DNA from: JBDIBB01 sp039812685 | GTDB taxonomy: Bacteria > Acidobacteriota > Vicinamibacteria > Vicinamibacterales > JAFNAJ01 | Reading direction: 5' to 3' | Assembly (NCBI GenBank): GCA_039812685.1 | Contig: JBDIBB010000038.1 | Coordinates: forward strand, 1-32,669 | DNA: 32,669 nt | Shown: piece after piece, positions 1 to 8,172 of the stretch | Layout of the letters: each line of letters begins with the position of its first letter | Position numbering within the stretch: the stretch's first letter is position 1 | Made by a program: the position numbers and the translations under genes | Notes under the pieces: model-generated | The model's database searches: none | Seen by the model: only the letters and a program-made list of their open reading frames with translations | What the model was told of the DNA's origin: nothing

Positions 1-2
1 CG

Positions 3-77
3 TACTTCATGCGGCGCCTCGGTGAGCGGCCGGCAAACGTCTTCTTCGTGCTCAGGGGTATCCTCGGCGAGGCATGA
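3..77 (+). CDS. C-terminal tail of an unidentified gene (5' end outside window)
   Basis: An open frame enters from the left edge and stops at TGA 75-77. Its last 24 residues read YFMRRLGERPANVFFVLRG then ILGEA. They are basic and hydrophobic, as expected for the end of a cytoplasmic or membrane-associated enzyme, but too short to assign to a family. It lies 73 bases upstream of the hydrolase on the same strand, so the two may share a transcript. A chance open frame of this length cannot be excluded. Confidence 0.4.
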   Translation, partial: YFMRRLGERPANVFFVLRGILGEA

Positions 78-150
78 GCACGCAGCGCGGGCGCGACGCC
101 TGCTGCGTCGCCGGGCCGCGGCCGGGACCCGGACCGCCGGGCGAGGGGGC

Positions 151-1104
151 ATGAGGCCGTTGCTGACGGCAATCGCGGGCGCAGGAGCGGCACTGGCCGG
201 TGCCGCCGCGATAACGCGCGCCTTCAGGCGTGACATGGCGCGGGCCCGCGCGCGGATCAGCGGTCGGAGCGAGGTCATCGCCTCCCCGTTCGGCCACATC
301 GAGTTCACGCGCGGGGGAATCGGCTTTCCGGTGCTGGTGGTGCACGGCAGCGGCGGCGGCTTCGACCAGGGCGAGTTCCTGGCGCGCCTGATGCTGGACG
401 AGGACGTTCACCGCATCATCCCGTCGCGCTTCGGCTACCTGCGCTCGTCCTGTCCCGCCGGTGCCACCTTCGACGATCAGGCGCACGCCTACGCCTGCCT
501 GCTCGATCGTCTGGGCCTGCCGAGGGTAGCGGTGGTGGCCTTCTCGCACGGCGGCCCGTCGGCCCTGCTGTTCGCGGTTCTGCACCCGAATCGCGTGTCG
601 TCGCTCATCCTGCTGTCGGCCGGCGTCGCCTCTTCGACGGATGTCGCCCAGCGGCGGGCCAACCGGCAGGGCTCGGCGTTGGCGTGGATCTACCAGCGGA
701 ACCTGCGGTACTGGGTCGTCACCAGGCTGCTCCGCCGGCGGCTCCTCGGCCTGATGGGGGCCGGTCCCGCGGTGGTCACCGCGCTCGGCCCGGAACAGCG
801 GCAGATGGCTGCCGGCCTGATCGAGGTCATGCACCCGGTCGAACCGCGGGCGGCCGGCGTGGCGTTCGATCACCGGGCGGCGATGCCCAACGGCCGCATC
901 GCCGCGATTCGCGCGCCGACGTTGATCGTCCACGCGCGCGACGACACGCTGCAGCGGTTCCACAACGCCGAGTTCGCGGCGCGCACGATTCCCGGCGCGC
1001 GCCTGGTCGCCTTCGAGCGAGGGGGGCATCTCGTCGCGGCGCTCGAGCACGAGCAGGTGCGGGCGCTGGTGATGCGGCACCTTCGCGCGCACGCTGCACG
1101 GTGA
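151..1104 (+). CDS. alpha/beta-hydrolase fold protein, N-terminal membrane anchor
   Basis: A 317-residue alpha/beta hydrolase. The ATG at 151 is preceded by a GAGGGG ribosome-binding site; the longer open frame upstream is low-complexity Arg/Ala-rich and unlike protein. Residues 5-20 form one hydrophobic segment, so the enzyme is probably anchored in or exported across the inner membrane. The oxyanion-hole motif HGSGGG is at 65-70. The nucleophile elbow is AFSHGG with Ser132, where Ala replaces the first Gly of the usual GxSxG. The acid is Asp264 or Asp265 (HARDD) and the base is His293 (GGH). The fold and triad are clear. The substrate cannot be told, because this family covers esterases, lipases, haloalkane dehalogenases and C-C hydrolases. 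It converges with the methyltransferase and ends just before a strong hairpin. Confidence 0.85.
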   Translation: MRPLLTAIAGAGAALAGAAAITRAFRRDMARARARISGRSEVIASPFGHIEFTRGGIGFPVLVVHGSGGGFDQGEFLARLMLDEDVHRIIPSRFGYLRSSCPAGATFDDQAHAYACLLDRLGLPRVAVVAFSHGGPSALLFAVLHPNRVSSLILLSAGVASSTDVAQRRANRQGSALAWIYQRNLRYWVVTRLLRRRLLGLMGAGPAVVTALGPEQRQMAAGLIEVMHPVEPRAAGVAFDHRAAMPNGRIAAIRAPTLIVHARDDTLQRFHNAEFAARTIPGARLVAFERGGHLVAALEHEQVRALVMRHLRAHAAR

Positions 1105-1151
1105 ACCTCGCAAGAAGGTGGCGGCACGGCCGCGCGGAGCCAGCACGTGCC

Positions 1152-1179
1152 GGCCGCCCTCACGCAGCCGAGGGCGGCC
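1152..1179. terminator. Hairpin between convergent hydrolase and methyltransferase genes
   Basis: A perfect 10-bp inverted repeat, GGCCGCCCTC and GAGGGCGGCC, is separated by 8 bases. It lies 47 bases after the hydrolase stop and overlaps the last codons and stop of the convergent methyltransferase. No clear T-run follows on either strand, so this is a hairpin-type, possibly bidirectional, terminator rather than a canonical one. Confidence 0.55.
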
Positions 1180-1981
1180 TTCGCGCGGCCACGGTGAACT
1201 GCGATGCCAGCGTGCGCAGGCCGGGCACCGCAAGCCAGGCGCGATCCACCGCGTGCGTCAGCGTCCAGAACGGTCCCCAGTCGGTCCGCACGACCCATGG
1301 CATCGGCCCGCCCAGCGGGGCGTTGAACTCCAGCCTCACCGGGTGGAAGCCAGCGGCGCGCACCTCGGCGGCGGTCACGTACGGATCGAGCGGCGCCTCG
1401 ATCGGGCTCTGGTACCGCGCCCCGCGGCGCAGCAGCGGCGAGGCGAGGCGCCTGGGCAGACTGCGTGCGCTGGGATCCCACAGGTAGATCCAGCCGCCAG
1501 GCGACAGCCAGCGCCTGATCCGGTCGAGCACGCCGGCGCGCGTGGCGGCATCCGCGAAGTGATGGAACACGGCCACCGCGAGCACGACGTCGACGCTGCC
1601 GTCCGGCAGGTCGATGTCCTCCACCGCGCGCTCGACGAACCGCACGTTGGGCAGCCCGGCCGATCGCGCCCGCCGCGACGCCTCGGCAATCGCCGTGGGA
1701 GACAGGTCGAATCCGGTGATCTCGCCGAGGGAGGGAGCCAGCGCCAGTTCGTAGTCGCCCAGCCCGCATCCGAGCGAGACGAGCCGCGTCGACGGCCCCA
1801 GTGGAACCTGACGGCGGAAGGCCGCGAGGTTCGCCCCGACGAGGCGGCGGAACCCTTCGTGCTCGAAGAACCGCCGCGACACCACGTGGGCGTACCACGA
1901 TTCCTCGTGATCCCGCTCACGCGCCAGCGGGTCGGCTCCGGGCGCGGTGCCGGCGGCCACCTGACGTTCGTCGATGCTCAT
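1160..1981 (-). CDS. Class I SAM-dependent methyltransferase
   Basis: A 273-residue Rossmann-fold methyltransferase. Motif I is LVSLGCGLGDY at about 67-77. The acidic residue that binds the SAM ribose is Asp92 (GFDLS), followed by the ED/DGSVDVVLAVAVFHHF stretch (about 121-142) and the PGG turn at 161-163. This is the Methyltransf_11/25 pattern used by many small-molecule, lipid and quinone methyltransferases. The acceptor cannot be predicted. I chose the ATG at 1981 because the upstream extension is Arg/Pro/Ala-rich and unlike the family. A weak TACGCT hexamer lies 9 bases before that ATG. The next gene is divergent and starts about 160 bases away. Confidence 0.88.
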   Translation of the reverse strand: MSIDERQVAAGTAPGADPLARERDHEESWYAHVVSRRFFEHEGFRRLVGANLAAFRRQVPLGPSTRLVSLGCGLGDYELALAPSLGEITGFDLSPTAIAEASRRARSAGLPNVRFVERAVEDIDLPDGSVDVVLAVAVFHHFADAATRAGVLDRIRRWLSPGGWIYLWDPSARSLPRRLASPLLRRGARYQSPIEAPLDPYVTAAEVRAAGFHPVRLEFNAPLGGPMPWVVRTDWGPFWTLTHAVDRAWLAVPGLRTLASQFTVAARRPPSAA

Positions 1982-1990
1982 CGGACCGCT

Positions 1991-1996
1991 AGCGTA
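1991..1996 (-). promoter_or_regulatory. Weak -10-like hexamer TACGCT, 9 bases before methyltransferase ATG
   Basis: On the minus strand TACGCT is followed by 9 bases and the start codon. It fits TAnnnT but only three positions match TATAAT. It is listed because the spacing matches better examples in the window; alone it would not be convincing. Confidence 0.25.
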
Positions 1997-2122
1997 CGGG
2001 CGAAGGCGGGCGCGGGGCAACACCGCCGGCTCGCGCGCCGGCGGCCGCGCTTTCGCATCACTTGACGCCTGCCGCGGCGGCTGCCGTACCATGCGTGGTC
2101 CGGCGCACCGGTGCCGGCCGGG

Positions 2123-2128
2123 TAGAAT
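2123..2128 (+). promoter_or_regulatory. -10 element TAGAAT for the Gfo/Idh/MocA gene
   Basis: CGGGTAGAAT (2119-2128) is identical over ten bases to the sequence before the M14 peptidase gene. It ends 11 bases before the proposed TTG start at 2140. A start point 6-8 bases downstream would leave a leader of only a few bases, part of which is GAGG (2131-2134). No convincing -35 was seen. Confidence 0.5.
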
Positions 2129-2139
2129 TCGAGGCCACC

Positions 2140-3183
2140 TTGACCGATCAGTCTGTCCTGCGCGTCGCCGTCATCGGCGCGGGCGGCATCGCGCCACTCC
2201 GCCACGTGCCCGCCTTCCGCACGGTTCCGGGCGTCGAGGTCGCGGGCATCGTCGATCGTCACGCCGATCGCGCCGCGGCGGTGGCGGCGCGGTGCCGGCT
2301 CCCCCACCACGGAACGTCACTCGACGAGCCGTGGCTCGAGCGGGTGCAGGCCATCAGCGTGGCCGTTCCGCCGCAGCAGCACTACCCGGTGGTGTCGGCC
2401 TGCCTGGCCCGGGGCAAGCACGTGCTGCTCGAGAAGCCGTTCACGGTGGAGGCGGCGCACGCCGAAACCCTGGCCGGCGACGCGGAGAGCCGGGGGCTGG
2501 TGCTCGCCTTCGTCCACAACCTGCTGTTTGCACGCGGCATCGTGCGCCTGCGCGCCATGCTCGGACGGGGCGACCTTGGCGACGTGCTGGGCTACCACGT
2601 CTTCCAGACGAGCACCGCCGAGCGGCTCGCGCCGAAATGGCGCGACGATCTTCCCTGCGGCCTCTTCTTCGACGAGTCGCCGCACCCGCTCTACCTGCTG
2701 CGCAGCCTCGGCGGCGAGATCGTCGTCCACGGCGGCAACGTCACCCCGTCGCGCATCGGCCGCAACACGCCGGCGGCGGTCACCATGCACCTCACGGCCG
2801 GCGGCCGGCCCGCCACCTTCTACAGCGGGTTCGAGGCATCGCTCTCCGAGTGGCACGTCATCGTCTACGGATCGCGCGCGCTCGCGGCCTTCGACATCTT
2901 CCGCGACATCCTGGTCGTGACGCCCAACGATGGGCGGCACTCACCCGGACAGATTCTGCGCACGACGTTCGAGGTGTTCCGCACGCACCTGTCCGGCGTG
3001 CTGTCGTCGGGGCTGCGCCATCTCGCCGGCCGCATGCTCTACGGCAACGACGAGGTGGCCCGGCGCTTCGTCGAGGCGATCCGCACCGGTCAGCCGCCGG
3101 CGGAGATCTCGGCGTCCGACGGTCTGGCGATTGCGCGGCTGCAGCACGAGACGATCGGCAAGTTGCTGGTGGCCGGCTCGTAG
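2140..3183 (+). CDS. Gfo/Idh/MocA family NAD(P)-dependent oxidoreductase
   Basis: A 347-residue member of the Gfo/Idh/MocA family, which oxidises, reduces or epimerises sugars and related compounds with tightly held NAD(P). The dinucleotide motif VAVIGAGGIA lies at the N-terminus. The family's catalytic EKP appears as LLEKPF about 95 residues in, and a DESPHPLYLL segment sits where the C-terminal-domain active-site His is expected. I chose TTG 2140, preceded by GAGG and a TAGAAT box, because the frame upstream (to TTG 2062) carries a non-conserved Ala-rich stretch and would overlap the promoter. There is no signal peptide, so it is cytoplasmic. The substrate is unknown and the neighbours do not resolve it. 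Confidence 0.85.
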   Translation: MTDQSVLRVAVIGAGGIAPLRHVPAFRTVPGVEVAGIVDRHADRAAAVAARCRLPHHGTSLDEPWLERVQAISVAVPPQQHYPVVSACLARGKHVLLEKPFTVEAAHAETLAGDAESRGLVLAFVHNLLFARGIVRLRAMLGRGDLGDVLGYHVFQTSTAERLAPKWRDDLPCGLFFDESPHPLYLLRSLGGEIVVHGGNVTPSRIGRNTPAAVTMHLTAGGRPATFYSGFEASLSEWHVIVYGSRALAAFDIFRDILVVTPNDGRHSPGQILRTTFEVFRTHLSGVLSSGLRHLAGRMLYGNDEVARRFVEAIRTGQPPAEISASDGLAIARLQHETIGKLLVAGS

Positions 3184-3208
3184 CGGGCCGGGCCGGGCCG
3201 GGCCTGCC

Positions 3209-4657
3209 CTACCGCGGGTCGATGGCGGCCGCCATCCGTACCCGGCGTGACGGCCCATCCCACCACAGCACCGTCTCGTGTGCGCCCCGATTGGCCACCG
3301 CGTGCTCGATGGCCTCGTCATCCTGCGCGTGCTCGAAGCGGACGTCGAGATCCGATCGCCCGTAGGCGAGCGCGACGGCAACGTGAAACGAGGTGACGAA
3401 CACCGACGCGCGGCCGTGGTTCATGGGCACCCTGAAGAACCGGAGCGTCGCGCCGCGCGGCGGATCGGGCAGCAGCGCCCGGGCCTGCGCGGGGATCTCG
3501 CGTGCGATCTCTCCGGCCTCCCGCCAGTCGCCGGCCTCGATCCGAAGCTGCCGGCTCCAGAGCGCCGCCAGCGCGAGGACGAGCGCGGCGACGATCGCCC
3601 TGCTCGCCGGCGGCCGCGCCCGGCCCAGCGCGACGAGTCCCACGGCCATCGACAGGCAGATGCCGGCCGCGCTCGCATACGCGAAGCGGTCGGTGTACCC
3701 CGGGAACGTGACGAACGGCACGAACCACACGGCCGCAAGCCCCAGGCCGGCCAGCCAGGATCCGCGCAATTGCGGTGAGCGGCACGCCGCCACGCCCCCG
3801 GCGGCCAGCGTGCCCGCCGACAGCCAGAACGACAGGCTCCGCGACGCGACGCCGCCAAGGCCACAGGCGCCGCAGGCGAGCAGGCGTGTCCCGAGCGCGT
3901 CGAGGTTCGCCCGGGCGAGTGTGGGATCGAGCGTCACGGCTGTCGACTCGCTGCTGGCCAGCCAGACGTGCCTGAACAGGAGGTACGCGCCGACGAGCGC
4001 CGCGCTGGGCCACGCCGCGAGTGCGGCCTGGCCGAGGCGCGGCACCATCGATCGCTCGCGCGCCATCACCCACGCGACGATCGCGACGGCGCCCGGGAGC
4101 GTGACCGCCGACTCGTAGCTCGACAGGGCCGCCCACGCGAGGAGCAGCGCCGCTGCCGGCGCGGCCCTTCCCCGGCGCGCGCCATCCGGCCGGGCGTACA
4201 GCACGAGCGCGCCCAGCACCAGCACGGTGGCCGTCGGATGCGTACGACCCGAGATCCAGACGACGTTCTCGTGGACGACAGGGTGCACGGCGAAGAGCAT
4301 CCCGGCCAGCGCACCCGCCACGCGCGAGCCCGTCAGCCGCCGTGCCAACTCAGCCAGCAACGCCGCCGCCAGGCCGTGCAGCAGGAAGTTCGTCAGGTGG
4401 AACGCCAGCGGCCGACGGCCCCCGAGCGCCTGATCCACGCCGTAGAGCATCGTCACCACGGGACGATATCGTGCGGGATCGCCAGGCGAGTGGCCCCAGT
4501 CGCCGCCCAACAGCCCGGAGAACGACCAGTCGACCGGCGCCAGCGCCACGGCGAAGTCGTCAGCGACGAAGCCCGCGTCGCGAGCATCGAACAACACCCC
4601 TGCCGGCAGAGCCAGAATCAGGATCAGGGCGAGCGGGTACCACGCCTGGGCTTTCAT
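3209..4657 (-). CDS. Multi-pass membrane protein resembling GT-C glycosyltransferases
   Basis: A 482-residue protein with about ten hydrophobic segments from residue 8 to about 365 and a soluble C-terminal 110 residues. The first loop holds an acidic VADDFAV motif (about 31-37), where GT-C enzymes place their metal/phosphate-binding acid pair. It is followed by PARYRPVVT, FHLTNFLLHG and HPVVHENVVWISGR, which resemble the PMT/TMTC-type O-glycosyltransferases. The likely role is transfer of a sugar from a polyprenyl-phosphate donor outside the membrane. This rests on pattern recognition, and family membership should be confirmed with a profile. Start: ATG 4657 with GGAG 10-13 bases upstream. 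It follows the EVE gene by 69 bases on the same strand and probably shares its transcript. Confidence 0.7.
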   Translation of the reverse strand: MKAQAWYPLALILILALPAGVLFDARDAGFVADDFAVALAPVDWSFSGLLGGDWGHSPGDPARYRPVVTMLYGVDQALGGRRPLAFHLTNFLLHGLAAALLAELARRLTGSRVAGALAGMLFAVHPVVHENVVWISGRTHPTATVLVLGALVLYARPDGARRGRAAPAAALLLAWAALSSYESAVTLPGAVAIVAWVMARERSMVPRLGQAALAAWPSAALVGAYLLFRHVWLASSESTAVTLDPTLARANLDALGTRLLACGACGLGGVASRSLSFWLSAGTLAAGGVAACRSPQLRGSWLAGLGLAAVWFVPFVTFPGYTDRFAYASAAGICLSMAVGLVALGRARPPASRAIVAALVLALAALWSRQLRIEAGDWREAGEIAREIPAQARALLPDPPRGATLRFFRVPMNHGRASVFVTSFHVAVALAYGRSDLDVRFEHAQDDEAIEHAVANRGAHETVLWWDGPSRRVRMAAAIDPR

Positions 4658-4726
4658 GACGGCACCGCTCCGTCGTGCGCCGGCGCCCGTGAGCCGATCG
4701 AGACGCCGTCCCGCGGGCAGCGCACG

Positions 4727-5197
4727 TCAGCGGCGTCCCCGGCCGAGCCGGACCACGATGTCGTATTCGGCCTTCGTCACCGGCTGAATCGACAGGCGAC
4801 TGCCCTTCTGCGTGACCATCATCCTCTCGAGGCCTCGCGTCCGCTTCAGCAGATCGAGCGGCACGATGGCCGGGAAGCGTTCGACGAAGCGCAGGTCGAC
4901 GCTGAACCACTTCGGCGCCTCGGGCCGGCTCGACGGATCGTGATAGTGGTGCGCCGGGTCGAACTGGAACGGATCGGGGTAGCCCGCCCGCGCGATCTCG
5001 GCGAGGCCGGTTACGCCCGGAGGCTGGGCGTTGCTCGCGTAGAACAGCACCCCGTCTCCCGGTTGCATCAGGTCGCGCAGGAAGTTCCTCGCCTGGTAGT
5101 TGCGAACGCCTTCCCATCCCGTGACGCCGTCCCGCTCGAGGTCGTCGATCGTGTAGGCGGACGGCTCGCACTTCATCAACCAGTAGCGTCGTGCCAT
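4727..5197 (-). CDS. EVE-domain (PUA-like) protein
   Basis: A stand-alone EVE domain of 156 residues, close to the family's usual length. Hallmarks are the opening YWLMKCEP (5-12), WEGVRNYQARN (28-38), GDGVLFYASN (48-56) with the following PPGVTGLAEI, YPDPFQFDP and PKWFSVD. EVE domains are PUA-superfamily folds that read modified bases; in bacteria single-domain members are linked to modified DNA or RNA, but the ligand of this subgroup is not settled. I chose ATG 5197 because the longer frame adds a Pro/Arg-rich stretch absent from the family. The TPR gene is divergent across a 136-base gap. Nothing beside it looks like a restriction or defence system, so a housekeeping RNA role is at least as likely. 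Confidence 0.93.
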   Translation of the reverse strand: MARRYWLMKCEPSAYTIDDLERDGVTGWEGVRNYQARNFLRDLMQPGDGVLFYASNAQPPGVTGLAEIARAGYPDPFQFDPAHHYHDPSSRPEAPKWFSVDLRFVERFPAIVPLDLLKRTRGLERMMVTQKGSRLSIQPVTKAEYDIVVRLGRGRR

Positions 5198-5263
5198 CGG
5201 GACACCCGTTGAAGCCGGCCGTGGCCGTGGGCCGGTCGGCCCGTCACGGCCCGGCCGCACCGA

Positions 5264-5269
5264 AGTGTA
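5264..5269 (-). promoter_or_regulatory. Possible -10 TACACT for the EVE/GT-C transcript
   Basis: TACACT on the minus strand, the same hexamer as before the Ser/Thr kinase gene, lies 66 bases before the EVE ATG in the divergent gap. No -35 was recognised. The leader would be about 60 bases, longer than most others here. Confidence 0.35.
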
Positions 5270-5321
5270 GTGCAGACCGTCCGATCCGCAACCCGTCGAA
5301 TCGGGGGGGCCGCGTTCCGGG

Positions 5322-5327
5322 TAAGCT
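5322..5327 (+). promoter_or_regulatory. Weak -10-like TAAGCT 6 bases before the TPR gene ATG
   Basis: CGGGTAAGCT shares CGGGTAnnnT and position with the sequences before the genes at 2140 and 8173. The hexamer itself matches TATAAT at only three positions. If used, the mRNA would be leaderless, which agrees with the lack of a ribosome-binding site there. Confidence 0.3.
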
Positions 5328-5333
5328 GGCGCC

Positions 5334-6470
5334 ATGGTCTCAGCCGCCGCCGATCGCCGCTGGCCTCACGAGCGGCTCGTTCGTGCGGGGGTCGCGGGGG
5401 CGATCACGGTGGCGCTCTGGACGGGTACGTCGCTGCTCGCCCGCGCGTATCACGGGATGCGCGACGCGCGCGCCTCGCGCCAGGCATCCCAGGGTCAGTT
5501 GGCCATCGATCGCGGTACGCCGGCCCTGGCCCTGCGGCCGCTGCGCGATGCGGTCGCGTTGCAGCCCGGCGTAGCCGCTCACCGGCTTGCCCTGGCGCGT
5601 GCGCTGGAGGCGATGGGCCGCTACGACGAGGCGATCACCTACCTTGCGACCGTCGTGGCGGAGGATCCGGTCGGCGGCGAGGCCAATCTCGCGATGGCCC
5701 GCGCGCTGCGAGCCACCGGACAGACCGGCGAGGCGGAACGCTCCTATTACCGCGCGGTCTACGGCCAGTGGCCTCCGGGCGCCGAGCAGGCGCGCCTGCA
5801 GACACGGCTGGAATTGATCGACCTCCTGCAGGACACGGCGGACGCGGCGCGCGTCCGCAGCGAATTGCTGCACCTCTCGACGGCCTTCCCGGGGGATCGC
5901 GCGCTCCAGTTGCACATCGGCCAGTCGCTGCTGGCGCTCGATTACACTGCCGACGCCGCGCGCGTGTTCGAGGACGTGCTCGCGCGCTTCGCCGACCCCG
6001 GGCCCGCACAGTCGTGGCTGGCCGTCACCTGGTTCCAGGGCGGTGACTACGCCGCGGCATTCGCTGCGGCGACCGCCGCGCTTCACGCCGACCGCGAGGA
6101 TCCCACGGCGGCGCGCGTCCGGCGGCGCGCGAGCGCCGCGCTGACGCTCGACCCGACGCTCTCCCGCCTCTCCGTCGCCGAGCGCACACTCCGCTGGAAG
6201 CGGCTGATCCAGCGCGCGGGCGTCGTGCTGCCGGGCTGCGATGGCGGCACGCCGCGCCCGGAGACGACACAACTGATGAAGTTCGCCGCCACCGCGCTGT
6301 CGCGTCGCGCGGCACCGGATCTCGCGATGAACGCCGGAGCGGCCGTGGCGCGACTCGTGGCGCGCGCCTGTCCTCCTCCGACCGCGGCCACCTCAGGTGC
6401 CACCACCACAGGCGACGATGCCCTGGCCCTCGTGGCGCGGCGCATCGTCCGCCAGGAGCCGGCCTCGTGA
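5334..6470 (+). CDS. Membrane-anchored TPR-repeat protein
   Basis: A 378-residue protein with one N-terminal membrane segment (about 17-37, flanked by Arg) and at least four tetratricopeptide-like helical pairs between about 48 and 270. Examples are AIDRGTPALALRPLRDAVAL, ALARALEAMGRYDEAITYLA and AMARALRATGQTGEAERSYY. The C-terminal 110 residues have no recognised motif. TPRs are protein-protein interaction scaffolds, and the topology suggests a periplasmic one. The function is unknown. The TGA at 6468-6470 overlaps the GTG start of the ClC gene (GTGA), so the two are translationally coupled and may act together. There is no Shine-Dalgarno before ATG 5334. Confidence 0.8.
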   Translation: MVSAAADRRWPHERLVRAGVAGAITVALWTGTSLLARAYHGMRDARASRQASQGQLAIDRGTPALALRPLRDAVALQPGVAAHRLALARALEAMGRYDEAITYLATVVAEDPVGGEANLAMARALRATGQTGEAERSYYRAVYGQWPPGAEQARLQTRLELIDLLQDTADAARVRSELLHLSTAFPGDRALQLHIGQSLLALDYTADAARVFEDVLARFADPGPAQSWLAVTWFQGGDYAAAFAAATAALHADREDPTAARVRRRASAALTLDPTLSRLSVAERTLRWKRLIQRAGVVLPGCDGGTPRPETTQLMKFAATALSRRAAPDLAMNAGAAVARLVARACPPPTAATSGATTTGDDALALVARRIVRQEPAS

Positions 6471-8137
6471 GCCCGACGCCGCCGATGATGGCGCCCCCCG
6501 ACGACGAAACGCGCCGCTTCCTGGCCCTGTCGGTGCTGATCGGCACGTGCGCGGGGCTGCTCGTCGTCTGCTTCCACGTGGCCATCGACCTCACCACCTG
6601 GTGGACGGCCGACCTGGCCGGCAGCCCGTGGCAGTCCGTTCTCGTTCCCGCGGCGGGCGCCGGCCTGGCGGCCACGCTGGTGCGCTACGCTGCCCCGAAC
6701 GCGCGCGGCAGCGGCATCGTCCGCACGAAGGCGGCGCTCTATGCGTCGGATGGGTACATCCCCGCGTCGGCCGCGCCTGGCAAGTTCGTGGCGTGCACGC
6801 TGTCGATTGGTACCGGGACGCCGCTCGGCCCCGAGGACCCGTCGCTGCTGATGGGCGCGGGCCTCGCGTCCCTCGTCGGGCGCTGGTTCGGGCTCTCACG
6901 CCCCTCGATGCGCCAAGTCGCGCCGGTCGGCGCCGCCGCTGGCCTCGCGGCCGCGTTCAACACCCCGATCACCGGAGTGCTGTTCGTCATCGAGGAGGTC
7001 ATCGCATCCTGGCACGGGACCGTGCTCGGCTCGGTGGTCCTCGCCGCGGTGTCGGCCGTGGTGACCAGCCGGATCTTCCTCGGGGACTCACCGTTGTTCC
7101 GGGTCCCGCAATTGACGGGCATCGCCGGCCGTGAGGTCGTGATGTTCGCCGTACTCGGCCTCGGCGCTGGCGTCGTGGCCGCCCTGTACGTGAGGACGAT
7201 CGTCGCGACACGGGGGCTGTTCCCGGATCGACACTCACGACGGGCGCTGGCAGGGCCGCTGCTGGCCGGCCTGGTCATCGGCGCGGCCGGACTGTGGACG
7301 CCCGATGCGCTCGGCCCGGGCTATCACGGCATCGATTCGGCGCTGCACGGGCAGTACTCGGCCGCCACGCTCGCCACGGTCGGCGCGGTGAAGCTCGCGC
7401 TGGTGCTGCTCGCGTTCGGCACCGGCGTGCCCGGCGGCCTGTTCGCGCCGACGCTGGCCGTTGGTGCGATGCTCGGCGGCCTGATGGGCGTGCTCGCCCC
7501 CGCCGTGGTGCCATTCCCGGTCGGGGCCCCGGCCATCTACGTGCTGGCAGGCATGGGCGCGTTCTTCGCCGGGGTGTTCCGCGCTCCGATGACCGCGATC
7601 TTCATGGTGTTCGAGCTGAGCGCGACCTACGTGGTGATCGTTCCGGCGATGATTGCGAGCAGCGTCGGCTATCTCGTCGCGCGCGCACTGCAGCCGGCGT
7701 CGCTGCTGGAAGTCCTGGGGCGGGAGGAAGGCGCCGCGCTGCCCTCGGCGCAGGACCGTCGCGAGCGCGAGCCCCTCCGCGTGGAACACGCCATGCGTCC
7801 GGCGCCGGTGCTCGAATGGGACACGCCGGTGGCGCTGGCCCGCGCGCAGGCCGACGCGTCGTGGGCGATCGTGCGCACGCCCGCGGGCACGTGGGCGCGG
7901 GTGGACGCGGCGATGCTGGCCGGGCCGGATGACCACGGCGACACCGTCGCGTCCCGGTGTGGCGGGGAGCGTCTCCTGCCTCTGTATCCCGACGATCCGC
8001 TCGACGCGGCGCTGCGCCGCCTGGCGACCCAGCCCGTGGTGCCCGTCGTGAGCCGCATCGACCCGTCGCGCCTGCTCGGCGCGGTGACGCTCGACGACGT
8101 CCATCGGGCCTACGGCCTGCCGGCCGGCGGCCGATGA
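6467..8137 (+). CDS. ClC-family chloride transporter with degenerate C-terminal CBS region
   Basis: A 556-residue ClC protein that moves Cl- (or another anion) across the inner membrane, as a channel or a 2Cl-/H+ exchanger. All three selectivity signatures are present: GSGIV at 81-85, GPEDP at 121-125 (the gating-glutamate motif, GREGP in E. coli, with Glu123 kept) and GVPGGLFAP in the second half. Glu176-Glu177 (FVIEEV) match the region of the internal proton glutamate of exchangers, so H+ coupling is plausible. After about residue 430 a soluble tail has one pair of weakly CBS-like segments (VEHAMRPAPVLEWDTPVALARAQ; LLPLYPDDPLDAALRRL). The GTG start overlaps the stop of the TPR gene by four bases. 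Confidence 0.93.
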   Translation: MSPTPPMMAPPDDETRRFLALSVLIGTCAGLLVVCFHVAIDLTTWWTADLAGSPWQSVLVPAAGAGLAATLVRYAAPNARGSGIVRTKAALYASDGYIPASAAPGKFVACTLSIGTGTPLGPEDPSLLMGAGLASLVGRWFGLSRPSMRQVAPVGAAAGLAAAFNTPITGVLFVIEEVIASWHGTVLGSVVLAAVSAVVTSRIFLGDSPLFRVPQLTGIAGREVVMFAVLGLGAGVVAALYVRTIVATRGLFPDRHSRRALAGPLLAGLVIGAAGLWTPDALGPGYHGIDSALHGQYSAATLATVGAVKLALVLLAFGTGVPGGLFAPTLAVGAMLGGLMGVLAPAVVPFPVGAPAIYVLAGMGAFFAGVFRAPMTAIFMVFELSATYVVIVPAMIASSVGYLVARALQPASLLEVLGREEGAALPSAQDRREREPLRVEHAMRPAPVLEWDTPVALARAQADASWAIVRTPAGTWARVDAAMLAGPDDHGDTVASRCGGERLLPLYPDDPLDAALRRLATQPVVPVVSRIDPSRLLGAVTLDDVHRAYGLPAGGR

Positions 8138-8159
8138 CGCAATCGGCCGGGCTGGCGGG

Positions 8160-8165
8160 TAGAAT
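8160..8165 (+). promoter_or_regulatory. -10 element TAGAAT, 7 bases before the M14 peptidase ATG
   Basis: CGGGTAGAAT (8156-8165) is followed by only seven bases and ATG 8173. A normal -10 to start-point distance would put the first transcribed base at or next to the A of ATG, giving a leaderless message. No Shine-Dalgarno is present. Confidence 0.55.
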
Positions 8166-8172
8166 GCGCCCC

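Noticed and set aside
1118..2065. Long open frames opposite or out of frame with recognised genes (for example 1118-2065 +, 8269-9846 -, 22407-23762 +, 30201-31826 -).
   Set aside because: They are composed of Arg/Ala/Gly/His-rich sequence typical of shadow frames in GC-rich DNA and lie over genes with clear domains.
2062..2092. TTGACG (2062) and TACCAT (2087) as a -35/-10 pair.
   Set aside because: The spacer is 19 bases and TACCAT is a weak match; the TAGAAT at 2123 is better placed and matches other promoters in the window.
3184..3208. Tandem GGGCC units (about four) after the Gfo gene, as a repeat or terminator.
   Set aside because: Short and low-complexity; no stable stem with the expected geometry, and such runs are common in this GC-rich sequence.
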